From Tenodera sinensis (lineage: Eukaryota > Arthropoda > Insecta > Mantodea > Mantidae): a stretch of 64,000 nucleotides of DNA. Each line of letters starts with the position of its first letter. The stretch's first letter is position 1. The notes under the pieces were generated by a model. It was not told the DNA's origin, searched no databases, and was given only the letters and a program-made list of their open reading frames with translations. Positions 1-10,213 of this stretch are shown here, one piece after another. The position numbers were made by a program, and so were the translations under genes. The DNA is taken from assembly GCA_030765045.1 (NCBI GenBank), contig CM060961.1, forward strand, positions 139,944,038 to 140,008,037, read 5' to 3'.

Positions 1-474
1 TGCACTGCCGTCAGCAGGTTAAATACTTAGGTGTCAGTACTTGGACCGCACAATGTGTAGGTCCACCCACATAAAAATAGCGCCAACAAAGGCAGACAGC
101 GGCTAAAGTTGTGCGCCCCCATCTTCCGTAGTAAACAGTTGCGACTGAAGTCAAAACTGATACTATATAGGTCATTTATTCTCTCGGTGGTCCTGTATGG
201 ATGTTTAGCCTGGGCTAATGCCTCCAAAACTGCCCTGAAGCAACTCCAAACCCTCCAAAACCTCTCCCTCAGAAAAATCCTGTCTGCTCCACTCCTCACC
301 ACTAACCACACTCTTCACCGCGAAACCCGGATCCCGTTCGTCCCGGAGGCAATAAAAAGACGAGCAATGGCGGCATGGACGCGCATTAGAAACCACGAGA
401 ATGACGTGATCGCCAACATCGGCAAAGGCGAGCCGAGGCACCGCAAACATAGTAGAATAAAAATATTCTAGAAT
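1..474 (+). pseudogene. LINE reverse transcriptase C-terminal region, frameshifted
   Basis: The segment encodes the part of a Jockey-clade ORF2 protein downstream of the catalytic palm: the VKYLGV region, then a thumb-like stretch with LYRSFILSVVLYGCLAWAN, then a basic tail ending about 471. In copy 2 the same stretch from the YLGV region to WANAS is in one frame. Here small indels at about 35-50 and about 80 break the frame before the open segment at 109-471. The product would lack the YADD catalytic motif because that lies upstream of the window. The protein normally copies LINE RNA by target-primed reverse transcription. This copy cannot encode a complete enzyme. Clade assignment rests on similarity to remembered Jockey-type C-termini. 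Confidence 0.8.
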
Positions 475-721
475 CGGCACGACTCGCCGACAAATGCGCG
501 TTCACACAACCTCGTTCCTAAGCCACACACATGTTCCGGCAGAGGCCCATGCCTCAGAAAATATTCAGGAGCTGTCCCCTGCCCGCGCAGGAAAACTGCG
601 GGAAAGTGTATATATGAAGTGTAGATAGTGCAGTGCGCTGGGACGCATATTTCTGGTGTGCCCAGAGAAGGTGTGTGTGTGTGAGTGCGCGCGTGTATGT
701 ATGCGTGTATATAATTGTAAA

Positions 722-724
722 TAT

Positions 725-786
<62 letters not shown>
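722..786. repeat. (CA)n followed by (AT)n microsatellite in LINE 3' UTR
   Basis: A run of CA dinucleotides from about 724 is followed by an AT run to about 786. A GT-rich stretch precedes it at 670-712. It lies at the same place in the 3' UTR as GT-rich arrays in the other two copies of this LINE. Confidence 0.95.
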
Positions 787-787
<1 letters not shown>

Positions 788-1148
788 AACCAAACTGAAC
801 AGAACTTAAGGGACATAAGAAAACTATTCTCGGTAACCGATAGACGGTCACCGTATGGGTTTTTGCACAAACCAAAAACTATAATTAGTTATAAGTAAGC
901 AAATTGTATATAAATGTCAAATATAGCCTGTAAGCTGGGCCCTATGTACCGGCACCAGGCCAATACTTTATAATAAACTGAAACTGAAAACTGAAACAAC
1001 GTCACCCATAAACACTCAAAATCTTACAAACCTATCTGCGGTTAAACCCTATTAAGGGTAGGTACGCAGCAAAATACCATCGGGCTGAACCATAGCCTGC
1101 CAGTAAGTCGAGTCAAGTCTAGAGCCGGCTCTCCAAAATTACCTATAC

Positions 1149-2008
1149 TTGCTGCACAATTTTCTAGAAAAACGGCAATTTTACTTCCAAGTGGACCGAT
1201 CCTCCTCTCGGGAGCGAATGATGCGGGCTGGCGTCCCACAAGGGGCAATAATGTCCCCTTTTCTGTATATATTATTCACTAATGACTTCCCAGTGGACGC
1301 CAGATGCAAGGTCGCCATGTATGCTGACGACACTGCAATATACAGCCACCATAAAAATCCACGTTTCGGTCTTCCAGAAATGCAATGTTATGTGAACAAC
1401 TTCCTCTCATGGCAACATGACTGGAAAATGAAAATTAATCCCAACAAATGCCAGCTGATCCATTTCGCCAAGCGGCGTCACACTTTGGCAATGGACCTAA
1501 CGGTCGGTGGTCAAATATTGCACTGCCGTCAGCAAGTTAAATACTTAGGGGTTACCTTGGACCGCACAATGTGTTGGTTCACCCACATAAAAAATAGCGC
1601 CAACAAAGGCAGACAGCGGCTAAAGTTGTGCGCTCTCATCGTCCGCAGCAAACAGCTGCAACTGAAGTCCAAACTCGTCCTGTACAAGGCTTTCATCCTG
1701 TCAGTGGTTCTATATGCGTGTGTGGCATGGGCAAACGCCTCAAAAACCAGCTTAAAACAGATCTAAACCCTCCAAAGCTTCTCCCTCCGGAAAATCCTCT
1801 CTGCCCTCTTCTAACCACCAACCAAACCCTTCACCTAGAAACCCAGATCCCTTCCATCCTTGAGGCAATAACAAAGAAAGCCTCCGCAGTGTGGGCACGC
1901 ATCAGAAGCCACAAAAACTACGTGATTGCCAACATTGGCAAAGGTGAGCCGCAACATCGTAAGCATGCACGTATCAAAATGTTAGACGTCGCACGGCTCA
2001 CCGACTGA
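1149..2008 (+). pseudogene. LINE reverse transcriptase, catalytic palm to C-terminus, broken
   Basis: The open segment 1149-1766 encodes 205 residues of a non-LTR reverse transcriptase. It has GVPQGAIMSP near residue 28 (RT motif 4), the catalytic YADD at residues 58-61, and VKYLGVTLDR further on. Against copy 1, a CAA glutamine codon has become TAA at about 1764. A one-base loss near 1800 then moves the remainder into the frame that is open at 1628-2008, which carries the same C-terminus ending in HARIKMLDVARLTD. The catalytic aspartates are intact, but the N-terminal fingers, the endonuclease and ORF1 are absent. This is a dead 5'-truncated copy of a Jockey-like ORF2. Confidence 0.85.
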
Positions 2009-2225
2009 TGTGCGCCCAAGCAACCACAGGCCCCATGCCATACACAAGCTACCTCAGAGGCCTGCACCCCAGGGAACCAGTTAGGAGCTGCAACCTGCCC
2101 ACTCAGGAAAACAGCGGAAGTGTACGTAGGAAGTGTAAATAGTGGGTGTTTTAATGTGCTGGGACGCATAGCTTGGTGTGCCCAGCAAACATATACGAGT
2201 GGGACGCTTAATCTGGAGTGCCTAC

Positions 2226-2400
2226 TGTGCGTGTGTGTGCATGTGTGTGTGCGTGTGTGCGCACGTGTGTGTGAGTGCGTGTGTGCTAGTGTGTGTATAT
2301 ATATAATATTGTGTGTGAATGTGCGTGTATATGTGAGGGGGCATATCTCATGATATGCCCCAGAGTGAATGCGGAAGTACATGTGTGTAAACAAATTGTA
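2226..2400. repeat. Imperfect (GT)n array in LINE 3' UTR
   Basis: Interrupted GT/TG dinucleotides (GTGTGC, GTGTGAGT variants) run from about 2226 to 2330 and then degrade. The position corresponds to the microsatellites in the other copies of the same LINE. Confidence 0.85.
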
Positions 2401-2487
2401 AATATATATGTATACAAAGAAGAAAAGACAAAAATAAAACCATTTCAAAGTAAAAAACAAAAACAATACCGAAGGGAACTGTTCTCG

Positions 2488-2506
2488 GTGACCCACAGTG
2501 GGTCAC
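2488..2506 (+). other. Perfect 8-bp hairpin in LINE 3' UTR
   Basis: GTGACCCA at 2488-2495 pairs with TGGGTCAC at 2499-2506 across a CAG loop. It sits about 145 bp before the element's 3' end. Copy 1 has a weaker version near 830-853 (GGT..ACC arms); the third copy, near 57140, has lost one arm. A structured 3' end would suit recognition by the element's own reverse transcriptase, but this is inference. Confidence 0.5.
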
Positions 2507-2651
2507 TGTATGGGTTTCCTGAGAAACTCGCTGTATATATTTTGTAAATAGACATAACTTTAAGTACCATGTACATTTAAGTCTGTACGCTGGGCCTAAT
2601 GTACCAGCACCAGACAATATTCCCGAATAAAACAAACTGAAACCGAAACTA

Positions 2652-3057
2652 AGTACAAGTTACAGACATAGTCTGAAAATTGAGGATTGTTTCTTTTTTC
2701 ACTTACATGCTATACTGACAAACAAAAAGTAGTTGTAACAGCGGACAACCTTGGACATGAGCAATAGGAATGGCATTTTACCGCGATAAAGGTGGAACAG
2801 ATAGAACATGTTTTATATGAATAGTACCCGTGAAACTGAAAGGAAAAAGAAACTCATGTGTGTACCACATCAGGTCGTTTTTTCTTTGCATCGAAAAGTT
2901 TTGTATTTTGTACATGAAGGTGATAAACACAAGAATACTAAGGCCGTGCAATGGGTGTGAATGAATTTTCTCTCCGGGATCTCTTATATACTGTAAACGT
3001 CTACTGCCATAACTCTCCAACATTAAACATATGTGTATCATGGAGATCGAACAATTC
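2652..3057. other. No feature recognised
   Basis: About 400 bp between the LINE tail and the hAT target duplication. Only short open frames without recognisable motifs are present. Confidence 0.5.
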
Positions 3058-4187
3058 AACTTGAGTAGGGTTACCATATCATAATGGCAAAAAACTGGGG
3101 GAATTCAGTTAACGACATTTATTTCACATACTTTTCATTTCCTTTGATCTTTTTCAGGAAATTCTTTTTAGATAATCCTGTCATGACATTCAGCACAAGT
3201 TACATTTTTCATGTTGTACCTTATGAACAACATTAACTTTACATTTTTGGCAGCGAGCTTATTTTGCTCATTTGTCCACTGAACATTTAGCAGAGAAAAT
3301 ATTCTCTCTACAAGTGCATTATGTGAAGGTATGGCAAAATAGTTCTGTAGTTCTGTACTACTTTCAACAGTTCTATACATTCAACATTATTACTCATGTG
3401 TTCGTACCATTTCTCGGCAACTCTTTCCTACAAATGTTGCAGAGTTCATTTTATGGTAAGTTCTTATAGCACTTATTTCACAAAGAGTACAGAGTCATGA
3501 ATAACTATGTTAGCACTTCTTAATAATAACAGGTTTTTCCACCGCTTGCCACTCTGGTTCTTTGTCCAGAGTTATCCATTGAAACACAGACATACCACTG
3601 TATTGGGTCATCCAATTATAAATAACAGTATAAAAATTATACATATCACTTTCAAAGACTTTAGCTAAATTTCCATCATCACACTTACAAATATTTTCCT
3701 TTACTTTTAAAGAGACAAAATGGTTTTCTGCCTTAAGTTTTAACTTGCACTAATTAATTATCTTTTATTATCCTAAACTGTATATGATATATTGGCAAAA
3801 CTAGTCAGTCCAGGCTGCAACAAGAATGGGTAGGTTTCGTTCAGTGGAAACAAAAACTTCACGGTGAATGCTTCTCTTGTTTACAGTTCACAGCGTCTTC
3901 ACCACAGAACACAAAGAAGAGAATGTGATGCGGCGTACAGGTGCAGTAAACTTCACTTAAGTTCAGCAAAGACCCGCTAGAGGACATACAAAGCAATTGC
4001 TGAAGGCGCGACGTGTGAATTTGTTTTCAAAATGAATTGAAGTGATAAACAAATAATATATTTTTACCGCTAACTATAAACGGGTGGTTTCGCCAAATAT
4101 TCGAAAACTGAACGGGGGGTCGGAGAAGGGTCTGAAAAACGGGTGGCCCCCGGTAAAAACGGGTGATATGGTAACCCTAAACTTGAG
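3058..4187. mobile_element. hAT DNA transposon with intact ends and 8-bp TSD
   Basis: The element proper is 3066-4179 (1,114 bp). Its ends are inverted copies of TAGGGTTACCATATCA. The same 8 bp, AACTTGAG, lies directly outside both ends (3058-3065 and 4180-4187), which is the target duplication length of the hAT superfamily. A minus-strand hAT C-terminal (dimerisation) fragment lies inside at 3168-3380. The right end also has a subterminal ACGGGTG direct repetition. Full hAT elements are usually 2.5-4 kb, so this is an internally deleted copy. The perfect duplication suggests moderate age. Confidence 0.9.
3168..3380 (-). pseudogene. hAT transposase C-terminal dimerisation fragment
   Basis: The minus-strand frame encodes about 70 residues, including AIPSHNALVERIFSLLNVQW followed by TNEQNKL. 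This is the conserved hAT C-terminal pattern, in which a Ser/Asn-x-x-x-ER-x-FS motif is followed by W[TS]xxRN. It mediates transposase dimerisation. The catalytic DDE core and BED zinc finger upstream are missing or unrecognisable: translating the minus strand between 3400 and 4100 gives only short broken frames. The fragment lies near the left end, in the orientation expected for a transposase read from the right-hand terminus. It cannot be functional. Confidence 0.8.
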
Positions 4188-4853
4188 CATAGATCTGTCA
4201 AGCAGATTTGGATCTAATTATTGATTTATTAGTTATAAGATAATCTAGAACGGCACAATTAGTGGTAATATTCTAGCCCTTTCTTATAATAGAAGGTTCA
4301 ACTTTCGCGATAGAAAAATCTACCCCATCTTGTGAGTATATGAATCACTACACTTCTGGGGGCTAAAATAACCAAACACAGACAGTATAAAATTAAGACT
4401 TTAAACCCAGTTGTGGTTTGTAAACGTGATAACGTAAAACTTTCAATATGCAAATAATATACAGTAACCTGCAAGTTTCGCTTGCTCTAAGAGCATAACA
4501 TTTGTGTAACCTTCAACTTTCAACTGTGTAAATAGTAACTAACACAACTTTTATAACAATTTCAATAAATTATTATTTCACAATTTCGCAATATATTTCC
4601 AACACAATATTTGTAATACCACTCGTTCTACCAACAAGTCATGTAATTTCAGACCATCTCGATGCTGGCATCAGAATGTTCTCAACATCCCAATTTGCTC
4701 TTCAATCTACCATTCTTCTATGAATTAACAATTTTTATAGTAGCATTGCATGGGTCAAAACAACACAACAATTTGACATTAAAATGATTATAATTATGTT
4801 ACATTGTTATCAAACTACAATAATAAGTACTGGATTTTGCTTATTTCACATTG
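4188..4853. other. AT-rich intergenic DNA, nothing recognised
   Basis: AT-rich sequence without a long open frame, inverted repeats or motif that I could assign. Confidence 0.5.
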
Positions 4854-5782
4854 TTAAGGGTATATATGACTGAATTTTCCAACTTCTATATTTTTTAATC
4901 CATTTTGATGAAATTTTGTGTAGCATGTTTATATTGTAACCATATTATGCTGTGCAAAGTTTCAACTCTGTATTTGCTTGGTTCAAGAAATATTGCAAAT
5001 TATTTAAATAAATTAATAGTCGCACTTAAAAAGTCCCATGCGACAAAGTTTTCATCCAATCATTCTAAAATTTTGTAGAGATGCACTTCAAACAAGGATA
5101 AATTAGAATTGTATTGGGTTTTTATATCTGGTTATTTGTTTGGCTTACAGAAAAATGTAAATATTTATATTTCATAATTTTTAAAGAATATGGAGTAACA
5201 GCCTGTTATGAAGGTTAAAAACACACTAAAATCCATCTGATATCAAAACCCAATACAATTTTTATTTATAGTACATATTACTACATACTGTGCAAGTTGC
5301 AAGCCATTCTGATAAGAAATGTTCTGCAAGGAGCATTTTGTATAGCGCAAAATGCTTAAAAATTGCAAACTGAGAAAAAGGCAAAAGAAAATAAAGTGAC
5401 CTCAAAATTGCCCTGGACCATAGGTCTCTCCCTCAGACCTCTTGTTTCTTTCTTGAGATGATATTTTCAATTGCATTAAAAATGGCAGTAGCCAATCATT
5501 AGCAAGTTCCTGTTCACCTGCTTCATGCGGCATAGTCAAAATAGTGAAATGGCACAGTAACAGTGCACAATAACATTATATAGTAAAAGTGGGCGTATAC
5601 GGACATTTAAATACCACGCACATGGAGTTAAAGGATGGCTTCTGTTGGCTTTACAAATGGCGGAACTGAAAAAATAATGGATGCATATGATACAGGAAAG
5701 ATTGTAATATTTTTAAACGGTAAAATAAAAAAATCAATTTTTTTACCAAAAATCGTCAAAACTCAGTCATATGTACCCTTAA
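4854..5782. mobile_element. TTAA-flanked inverted-repeat element (piggyBac-like MITE)
   Basis: A 921-bp unit (4858-5778) has imperfect terminal inverted repeats reading GGGTAYATATGACTGARTTT, with two mismatches over the first 21 bases. TTAA flanks it on both sides (4854-4857 and 5779-5782). TTAA duplication is diagnostic for piggyBac-type transposition. The interior is AT-rich with no transposase-like frame, so it would depend on an enzyme supplied elsewhere. Most known piggyBac ends begin with CCC rather than GGG, so superfamily placement is tentative although the element's boundaries are well supported. Confidence 0.8.
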
Positions 5783-6329
5783 ACAAAAAGTCAGATACCC
5801 TATGGAAAGACGTCCCTCCAATTCTGTTTATTTTCATTTAAAAATCACATGCATTGAGGAACATAGTACAGGCCTTCGGCTACACTCCAAGCAGATAGAA
5901 TTAGAATCTCTGATACATTAGTACTGTTTTTCCTTTTTTGATAGCTGGGCACTTGTTACATACATTTCATTTATTCATCCAGTAACACGGTGTTCCTTGT
6001 AGTGTAGGTGGAGTGTCATTGAGTCCCACGGCCTGTATGGTTAAAGACTTCACTTCACGACGTAGATTGGAAATCTGCAGGCTCCTTCGTAAATGTGGGA
6101 CTACTAGAGAGTTGTCAAGTTTCTTCACAAATTAAAACCATGTGATTATTGGTGACTAAAGTAGAACATGTGCACAAGATAAAGCTATTGCCACTTGCAA
6201 TGTTTACAAGTCGATAGAACACAGCAAGCGCCAGGGCGTTGTCTTTCGATTAGATGAGTACACGGCACACTTCATGTATTAATGTCCACTCCACATTCAG
6301 TCATGTGGACTGACTGAGAATGTAATTGG
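5783..6329. other. No feature recognised
   Basis: Mixed-composition DNA with no open frame or repeat that I could assign. Confidence 0.4.
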
Positions 6330-6830
6330 GGAGAGTCTGCACCTGTCAGCGGAGCAGGTAGGACCTACCTGAGAGCTCGTCAGAACCGGTTCTTCGCCAT
6401 ACCCAAGAAGAAACCTCTCACCACAGCACCGGTTCCTGCCGGCAAAGTTCCAGCAACTACAGCCGATACCAGCGCCTCAAGCACACAGACCAGCCAATCA
6501 ACAGAGATCTAAACAGCAACTCCTGATGTATGTAGCAGCAGTACTGTGGATGCGGTGGTGAGAGCGCCGCTCCCGGTCTGTGCTACGGATCCACCGCCGA
6601 CCACTTCCAGCTACCGGACAACTCCGGCATCTCGCCTGCTTACAGTAGCAATGCTTCGACTACCTCACCATTGCAGCCAGCGCCCCCTGTGGCCCAATCA
6701 GGCCTCAGTGTGGTTATCTACGGAGTTCCCAGAGACCTTAGCAATGAAGGCCACGCGTATCATCACTCGCAGAGGGCCATCCAGCCTCATGCGACTGTAA
6801 GGCGTACGGTATTAGAAGGCACATGAGGCG
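6330..6830 (+). pseudogene. Non-LTR ORF1 (gag-like) N-terminal segment, broken
   Basis: This GC-richer segment has coding character unlike its flanks. One frame from about 6340 gives a basic stretch (LRARQNRFFAIPKKKP) and then a Pro/Thr/Ser/Ala-rich region ending in a stop near 6510. The frame continues over 6550-6826 with more Pro/Thr-rich sequence and then LSVVIYGVPRDLSNE. That last motif is typical of the RRM-like strand-helix start in Jockey-clade ORF1 proteins, which bind element RNA. It probably is the upstream part of the ORF1 whose zinc knuckles appear at 8340-9188, with unrelated DNA between them, but no second copy in this window covers the N-terminus to prove that. Confidence 0.55.
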
Positions 6831-7868
6831 AAGCTCGAGGGCGCTCGCCTAGAGCGACTGTCCTATCACAGTCGTACAGCGTTGCCCAGTTCGGAACGCA
6901 CAGCACAAGCGTGAGCAACAGAGATTTCTCTTTTTCATGCGCCCAAAATTATTACTGGAAATTCGACATTCTAATATGCCTTGGTGTATGCGGCGAGAAT
7001 TTTTGAAGCAGCCTGTACAAAGATCACTTTTCTACGACGTATAGTTATCGAGTTATCGCTTCGAGAATAAACAACTGACTGCCGTGTTTATGCTCATGTA
7101 TGCAACTTCCTATCTTGCCTGTGTGTTTTATTCCATTTCATTACGCATTTATGGAGTAACAAATTACGAAGTGCCGTGAGGGTGTTGCATTGGGCGCCGA
7201 TTTATGATGCTGCCCGTTGTTACTGAGTCACCCATCTCAGTACCTCTTTGTGCCGCTATTGCATGTTGAACCTTATCTATATCAGGATGTGAGACGTCCT
7301 GGGATGTTTCTTTTAGGAAAACACACGAATGCGTATTTTAATATCTTTATTCTCAAAACTGTCTAAGTTCACTCGTTACCGGGTTTACGTGTATACAAGA
7401 AGGGTTTGCATTACCACGCCGAAAAAATGTTGTTTATTCTGCCCCGTCTTCACACGCACACCCACACGCACACACGCAGACAAATACACAGACAGACACA
7501 CACAGACACACACACACACGCACACACACACACACACTCCCGTCTTCAGCGACGTCCAAGTGAGTTGTGTGTCTTGCTACTGTTATATCCGTTTACCTGG
7601 AAAATGCACCCCTTTGATCAGAAGTCATTCACCTAACCGAGACTGTGTGCTAATGGCCTGGGGTGAAATAGTTCTACCCTCATTTTGCCGGACAGCTTCA
7701 GTCGTTAGGAACTGAGTATATTTAGTTCATAAATTAACTGACCACGGATCAGTGTAGTTGCGTGCGAATTCTTTAGTTCGGTTCAAATTGTTCAAATTGT
7801 GCTTTGTGTAACTGTGACAATAAGCAGAAAATTCACAGGTTCACATTGTGCTTAGTGAAGTTTTAACA
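6831..7868. other. Unassigned stretch with a CA microsatellite
   Basis: No recognisable gene. An imperfect (CA)n array occupies about 7449-7540. The rest shows only short frames. Confidence 0.5.
7449..7540. repeat. Imperfect (CA)n microsatellite
   Basis: CACACA runs interrupted by CCC, GC and GAC variants. Confidence 0.9.
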
Positions 7869-8255
7869 ATGTCACTTTCAAAGCCTGGTACCAGTGGCGT
7901 TGTTATTAAGGGTAAGGTACTGCGCTCTTAGGCCAGAAATATTATTTTTAAGGTGTGCAGTTTTTTTAAGGAATTGGCATCTGAGGAAGTGCGTGACCGG
8001 ATCAATTTTTCACAAAGCCGGGATCTCGCAGCCAGAGCGTGCAATGTAACGCGTATCATGAAACAGGGCAAAACTTCTAGCCCAGAAATTGGTGAGCCTT
8101 TATTTAAATCTCCAGGAAAGCATGCCAGAAAACAAAAAACCGTTTCCAATTTAGATGATTTTGAAAAAGACGTACTTCGCCGCACAATACATGAAATGTA
8201 TGACAATGTTGAATACCCGCCATTAAAATGCTGGTTTATGTTATGTTATTTGTGA
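7869..8255 (+). pseudogene. DDE transposase N-terminal fragment (Tc1/mariner-related)
   Basis: An ATG at 7869 opens a frame that continues to about 8255 with a single TAG near 7929. It encodes MSLSKPGTSG, a helix-turn-helix-like stretch with RDLAARACNVTRIMKQGK, a basic linker, and then LDDFEKDVLRRTIHEMYDN. This layout is common to the DNA-binding N-termini of IS630/Tc1/mariner-type transposases in insects, where a xDxFxxxxIRRxIHEFY block separates the HTH from the catalytic core. The catalytic domain is missing: the frame ends shortly after the block. The unit is a dead fragment. Family placement is by pattern memory. Confidence 0.65.
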
Positions 8256-8329
8256 CATGACAAATGTCACTTTCCGTCCCCGCGCTCTTTGGCGCAACAC
8301 TTGGCAGCAGCGCAGCCACCGTATGCACG

Positions 8330-9359
8330 CATTGGCTCAGCTCACGTGCCTTCTAAAACGGTACGCCGCATAGTGTTCGCCGATTCACGCGACCGGGAAG
8401 CTGCCTTACGCACGGGCCTGCCCGTTAGGGCGGTGCTTGCGCGCTGAGGCGAGCCGAGCGGAGCGCCAAGTACCCTGCCACCGCTACTGTGCCTATGGAC
8501 ACGAAGACACCCACTGCACCGCCGCTCCTCGGTGCCACTACTGTGGCGCCCAGAACCTCACCAGCGACTGCACATCACATGATCTTCGCAGACGACGCCG
8601 GTACTGTGCCTCCTGCAGTGGCTTTGGTCACTTCACGGGACAAGCACAGTGCCCACTGTATCCCCGGCACGGACACACATACACAACAGCACATCCCAAC
8701 GCAGCTTCACGGCCTGCACATACGCCAGCGCCTTTCAACGCAGCTCCACGGCCGTACACAGGAGCGGCCCCAACCACTACAGGAACACCACCAGTCACCG
8801 CAGCCACAGTCACATCGCCACAGACCTTAGCATCCTTCGAGACGCGGTTCTAGGTCTCCACTCAGAGGTTCTGAACATTGGCTCTCGGCTGGAGGCTATC
8901 ACAGAAAACAACACGCCGGCTAACAACACCAACGTCACTGAGCTCCTACAGCGCCATGACCACGCCACAACCAACGCCCTAGCAGCAATCCAGACACACC
9001 TCACGGAGCTCATACAGATTCTCACCAAAACCAGCGGAGAACTCGCCCGACTACGCCAACACACTGAGACCATCTACCGCAACACACAGAAAATCCAAGA
9101 CGCCACAGCACTAGAGACTAGGGTCAACCAGATATACGACTTCATCACACTCTCCAGATTTCCCATTGGCCCCAAATGCCACAAATAAATGCTCCAAGTC
9201 GTAGGTCAATGTCAGGACATCCGCCATGATATTAGACCTGCCTCCATGCACCACCCATCATAATATGCACCCACAATTTTCCGGTTTGCTTCGGCGGTAC
9301 CGGACCTCATGTCACCCCTGGTTAACAAATAAATTGTATCACCACAGAATAACTTTAGT
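8330..9359 (+). mobile_element. Gag-only non-LTR retrotransposon, copy A
   Basis: This unit contains an ORF1 (gag-like) coding region followed directly by a short 3' UTR (about 9189-9359) with AATAAA at about 9330. It ends in AACTTTAGT. A second unit at 55690-56574 has the same order, the same 3' UTR motif (TTTGCTTCGGCGGTACCGGA) and the same end. Neither carries any endonuclease or reverse transcriptase sequence. The pattern matches a half-LINE that encodes only ORF1, as mammalian HAL1 does. The 5' boundary here is uncertain and may include the piece at 6330-6830. Confidence 0.7.
8340..9188 (+). pseudogene. Non-LTR ORF1 protein: RRM-like end, three zinc knuckles, coiled coil
   Basis: Three reading-frame segments make up one protein. 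The first, about 8340-8440, reads VRRIVFADSRDREAALRTGL, the last strand of an RRM-like domain. The second, 8440 to about 8815, has three zinc-knuckle motifs: C-x3-C-x3-H-x4-C (CHRYCAYGHEDTHC), then C-x2-C-x8-C-x2-H, then C-x2-C-x4-H-x6-C (CASCSGFGHFTGQAQC), followed by a Pro/Ala/Thr-rich linker. The third, about 8820-9188, is a helical, probably coiled-coil tail rich in Leu, Ile, Thr and Gln. Shifts near 8440 and 8815 break the chain. Such proteins bind element RNA and carry it to the nucleus. A stop at 9186 is followed at once by 3' UTR, with no ORF2. Confidence 0.75.
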
Positions 9360-9389
9360 TTAGGAATAAAAAAAGGTCATGTTGTAGAG

Positions 9390-9710
9390 GCAGACTATTT
9401 CGGGCTTTTGCGATTTTGATTTGCTTCCTTATTGTGTGCGTTGAGGAAATAAGGAACAGGCTGGCACAAGTGCAATATAGCCTGTGTCAGTATGAGCAGT
9501 TTTTGTTCTTCAGGTAAAAATCCCTCTTCATCAATATTTTTCCATGCAAAAATATATGCATTATACAGGTACGATGTTTTCACATCAGTGTGACACATGG
9601 CTTTCGCACCATACTTCTTAGGTTTTTTTTTGGCATGAATACTTTGATCAGGCACTTTCCTTAGCATGGGATAAACATCTCATCGACAGTGAAATAGCTA
9701 GAAGCACATT
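9390..9710 (-). pseudogene. piggyBac-family transposase fragment
   Basis: Read on the minus strand, the sequence gives VDEMFIPC at about 9665-9690, then a shifted segment (open at 9395-9667) with KKPKKYGAKAMCHTDVKTSY, LYNAYIFAWKN and LTQAILHLCQPV. These match the order in piggyBac transposases: the DEM motif with one catalytic Asp, a basic KPxKYGIK segment, a (D)xKTxYxYN strand containing the next Asp, and an aliphatic-rich helix before the C-terminal part. A homopolymer of A near 9632 is a likely site of the frameshift. Both ends of the protein are missing or unreadable. The TTAA element at 4858-5778 is not necessarily related. Confidence 0.7.
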
Positions 9711-10120
9711 GTTGCCCTTGGGAGTTCTCAATACACTTTATGAAATTTCCAAAATGGGACATGCTTTAATATGTATTCTTCCATCACGGTGAGTTGCTGA
9801 TCCATCAAATAGCAAGCAGAACATAGGAATCAGGTACCTTTTACATGTCATTGTGGCATGATAAATACATGGGTAGAAGCATCAGGAGAAAACATGGAAG
9901 ACATGTCATCATTCAATTTCAATATATGTGGCACTATCAGTAGCCCTGCAATTGTCTTTTTTATAGTGCACCAGTGTCTCTGTATGAACTTTTGCTTGTG
10001 TTACAGCCTAATGAGTCCCTAATTGTAGCTAATTCCACTTTATATTGACTACATTTTTGTGTAGCATGCCATCATAGAAAATTGTGTTCCATATTGTAAT
10101 TTCTTCTGGGCAATTTCCCA
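9711..10120. other. Probable extension of the piggyBac remnant, unreadable
   Basis: Minus-strand translation gives short coding-like scraps with stops. It may be the upstream half of the piggyBac transposase, but I recognise no motif in it. Confidence 0.3.
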
Positions 10121-10213
10121 AACCCCCACCCCCGCCCCCGCCACCACCACCGTCACCGTCACCACCACCGTCACCGTCACCGCCACCACCACCGCCACCA
10201 CCACCACCACCAT
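10120..10213. repeat. (CCACCG)-type triplet microsatellite
   Basis: CCACCACCG, CCGTCA and CCACCG triplets are repeated imperfectly. The minus-strand glycine/aspartate-rich frame through it is a by-product of the repeat. Confidence 0.9.

Larger units (their letters stand above)
1..995 (+). mobile_element. Jockey-like non-LTR retrotransposon, copy 1 (3' part)
   Basis: The window opens inside a LINE. Its first bases match positions from about 1519 of the second copy, offset by about 1.5 kb. It holds the C-terminal end of the reverse transcriptase protein, then a 3' UTR with a (CA)n array. The end contains an AATAAA-like signal and a short ACTGAAA-type simple-repeat tail rather than poly(A). The 3' UTR matches copy 2 (to about 2650) and the fragment at 56795-57305. 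The 5' part lies outside the window, so truncation cannot be judged. Confidence 0.85.
1100..2651 (+). mobile_element. Jockey-like non-LTR retrotransposon, copy 2 (5'-truncated)
   Basis: This is a second copy in the same orientation, beginning somewhere between about 1000 and 1140 within the reverse transcriptase domain. It runs through the protein C-terminus and a long GT-rich 3' UTR to an ACTGAAA-type tail near 2650. 5' truncation is the usual result of incomplete target-primed reverse transcription. No target duplication was identified. About 100-150 bp of unrelated DNA separates it from copy 1. Confidence 0.85.

Noticed and set aside
468..875. Frames with Val/Cys repeats in the LINE 3' UTR
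   Set aside because: Translations of the CA/GT microsatellite.
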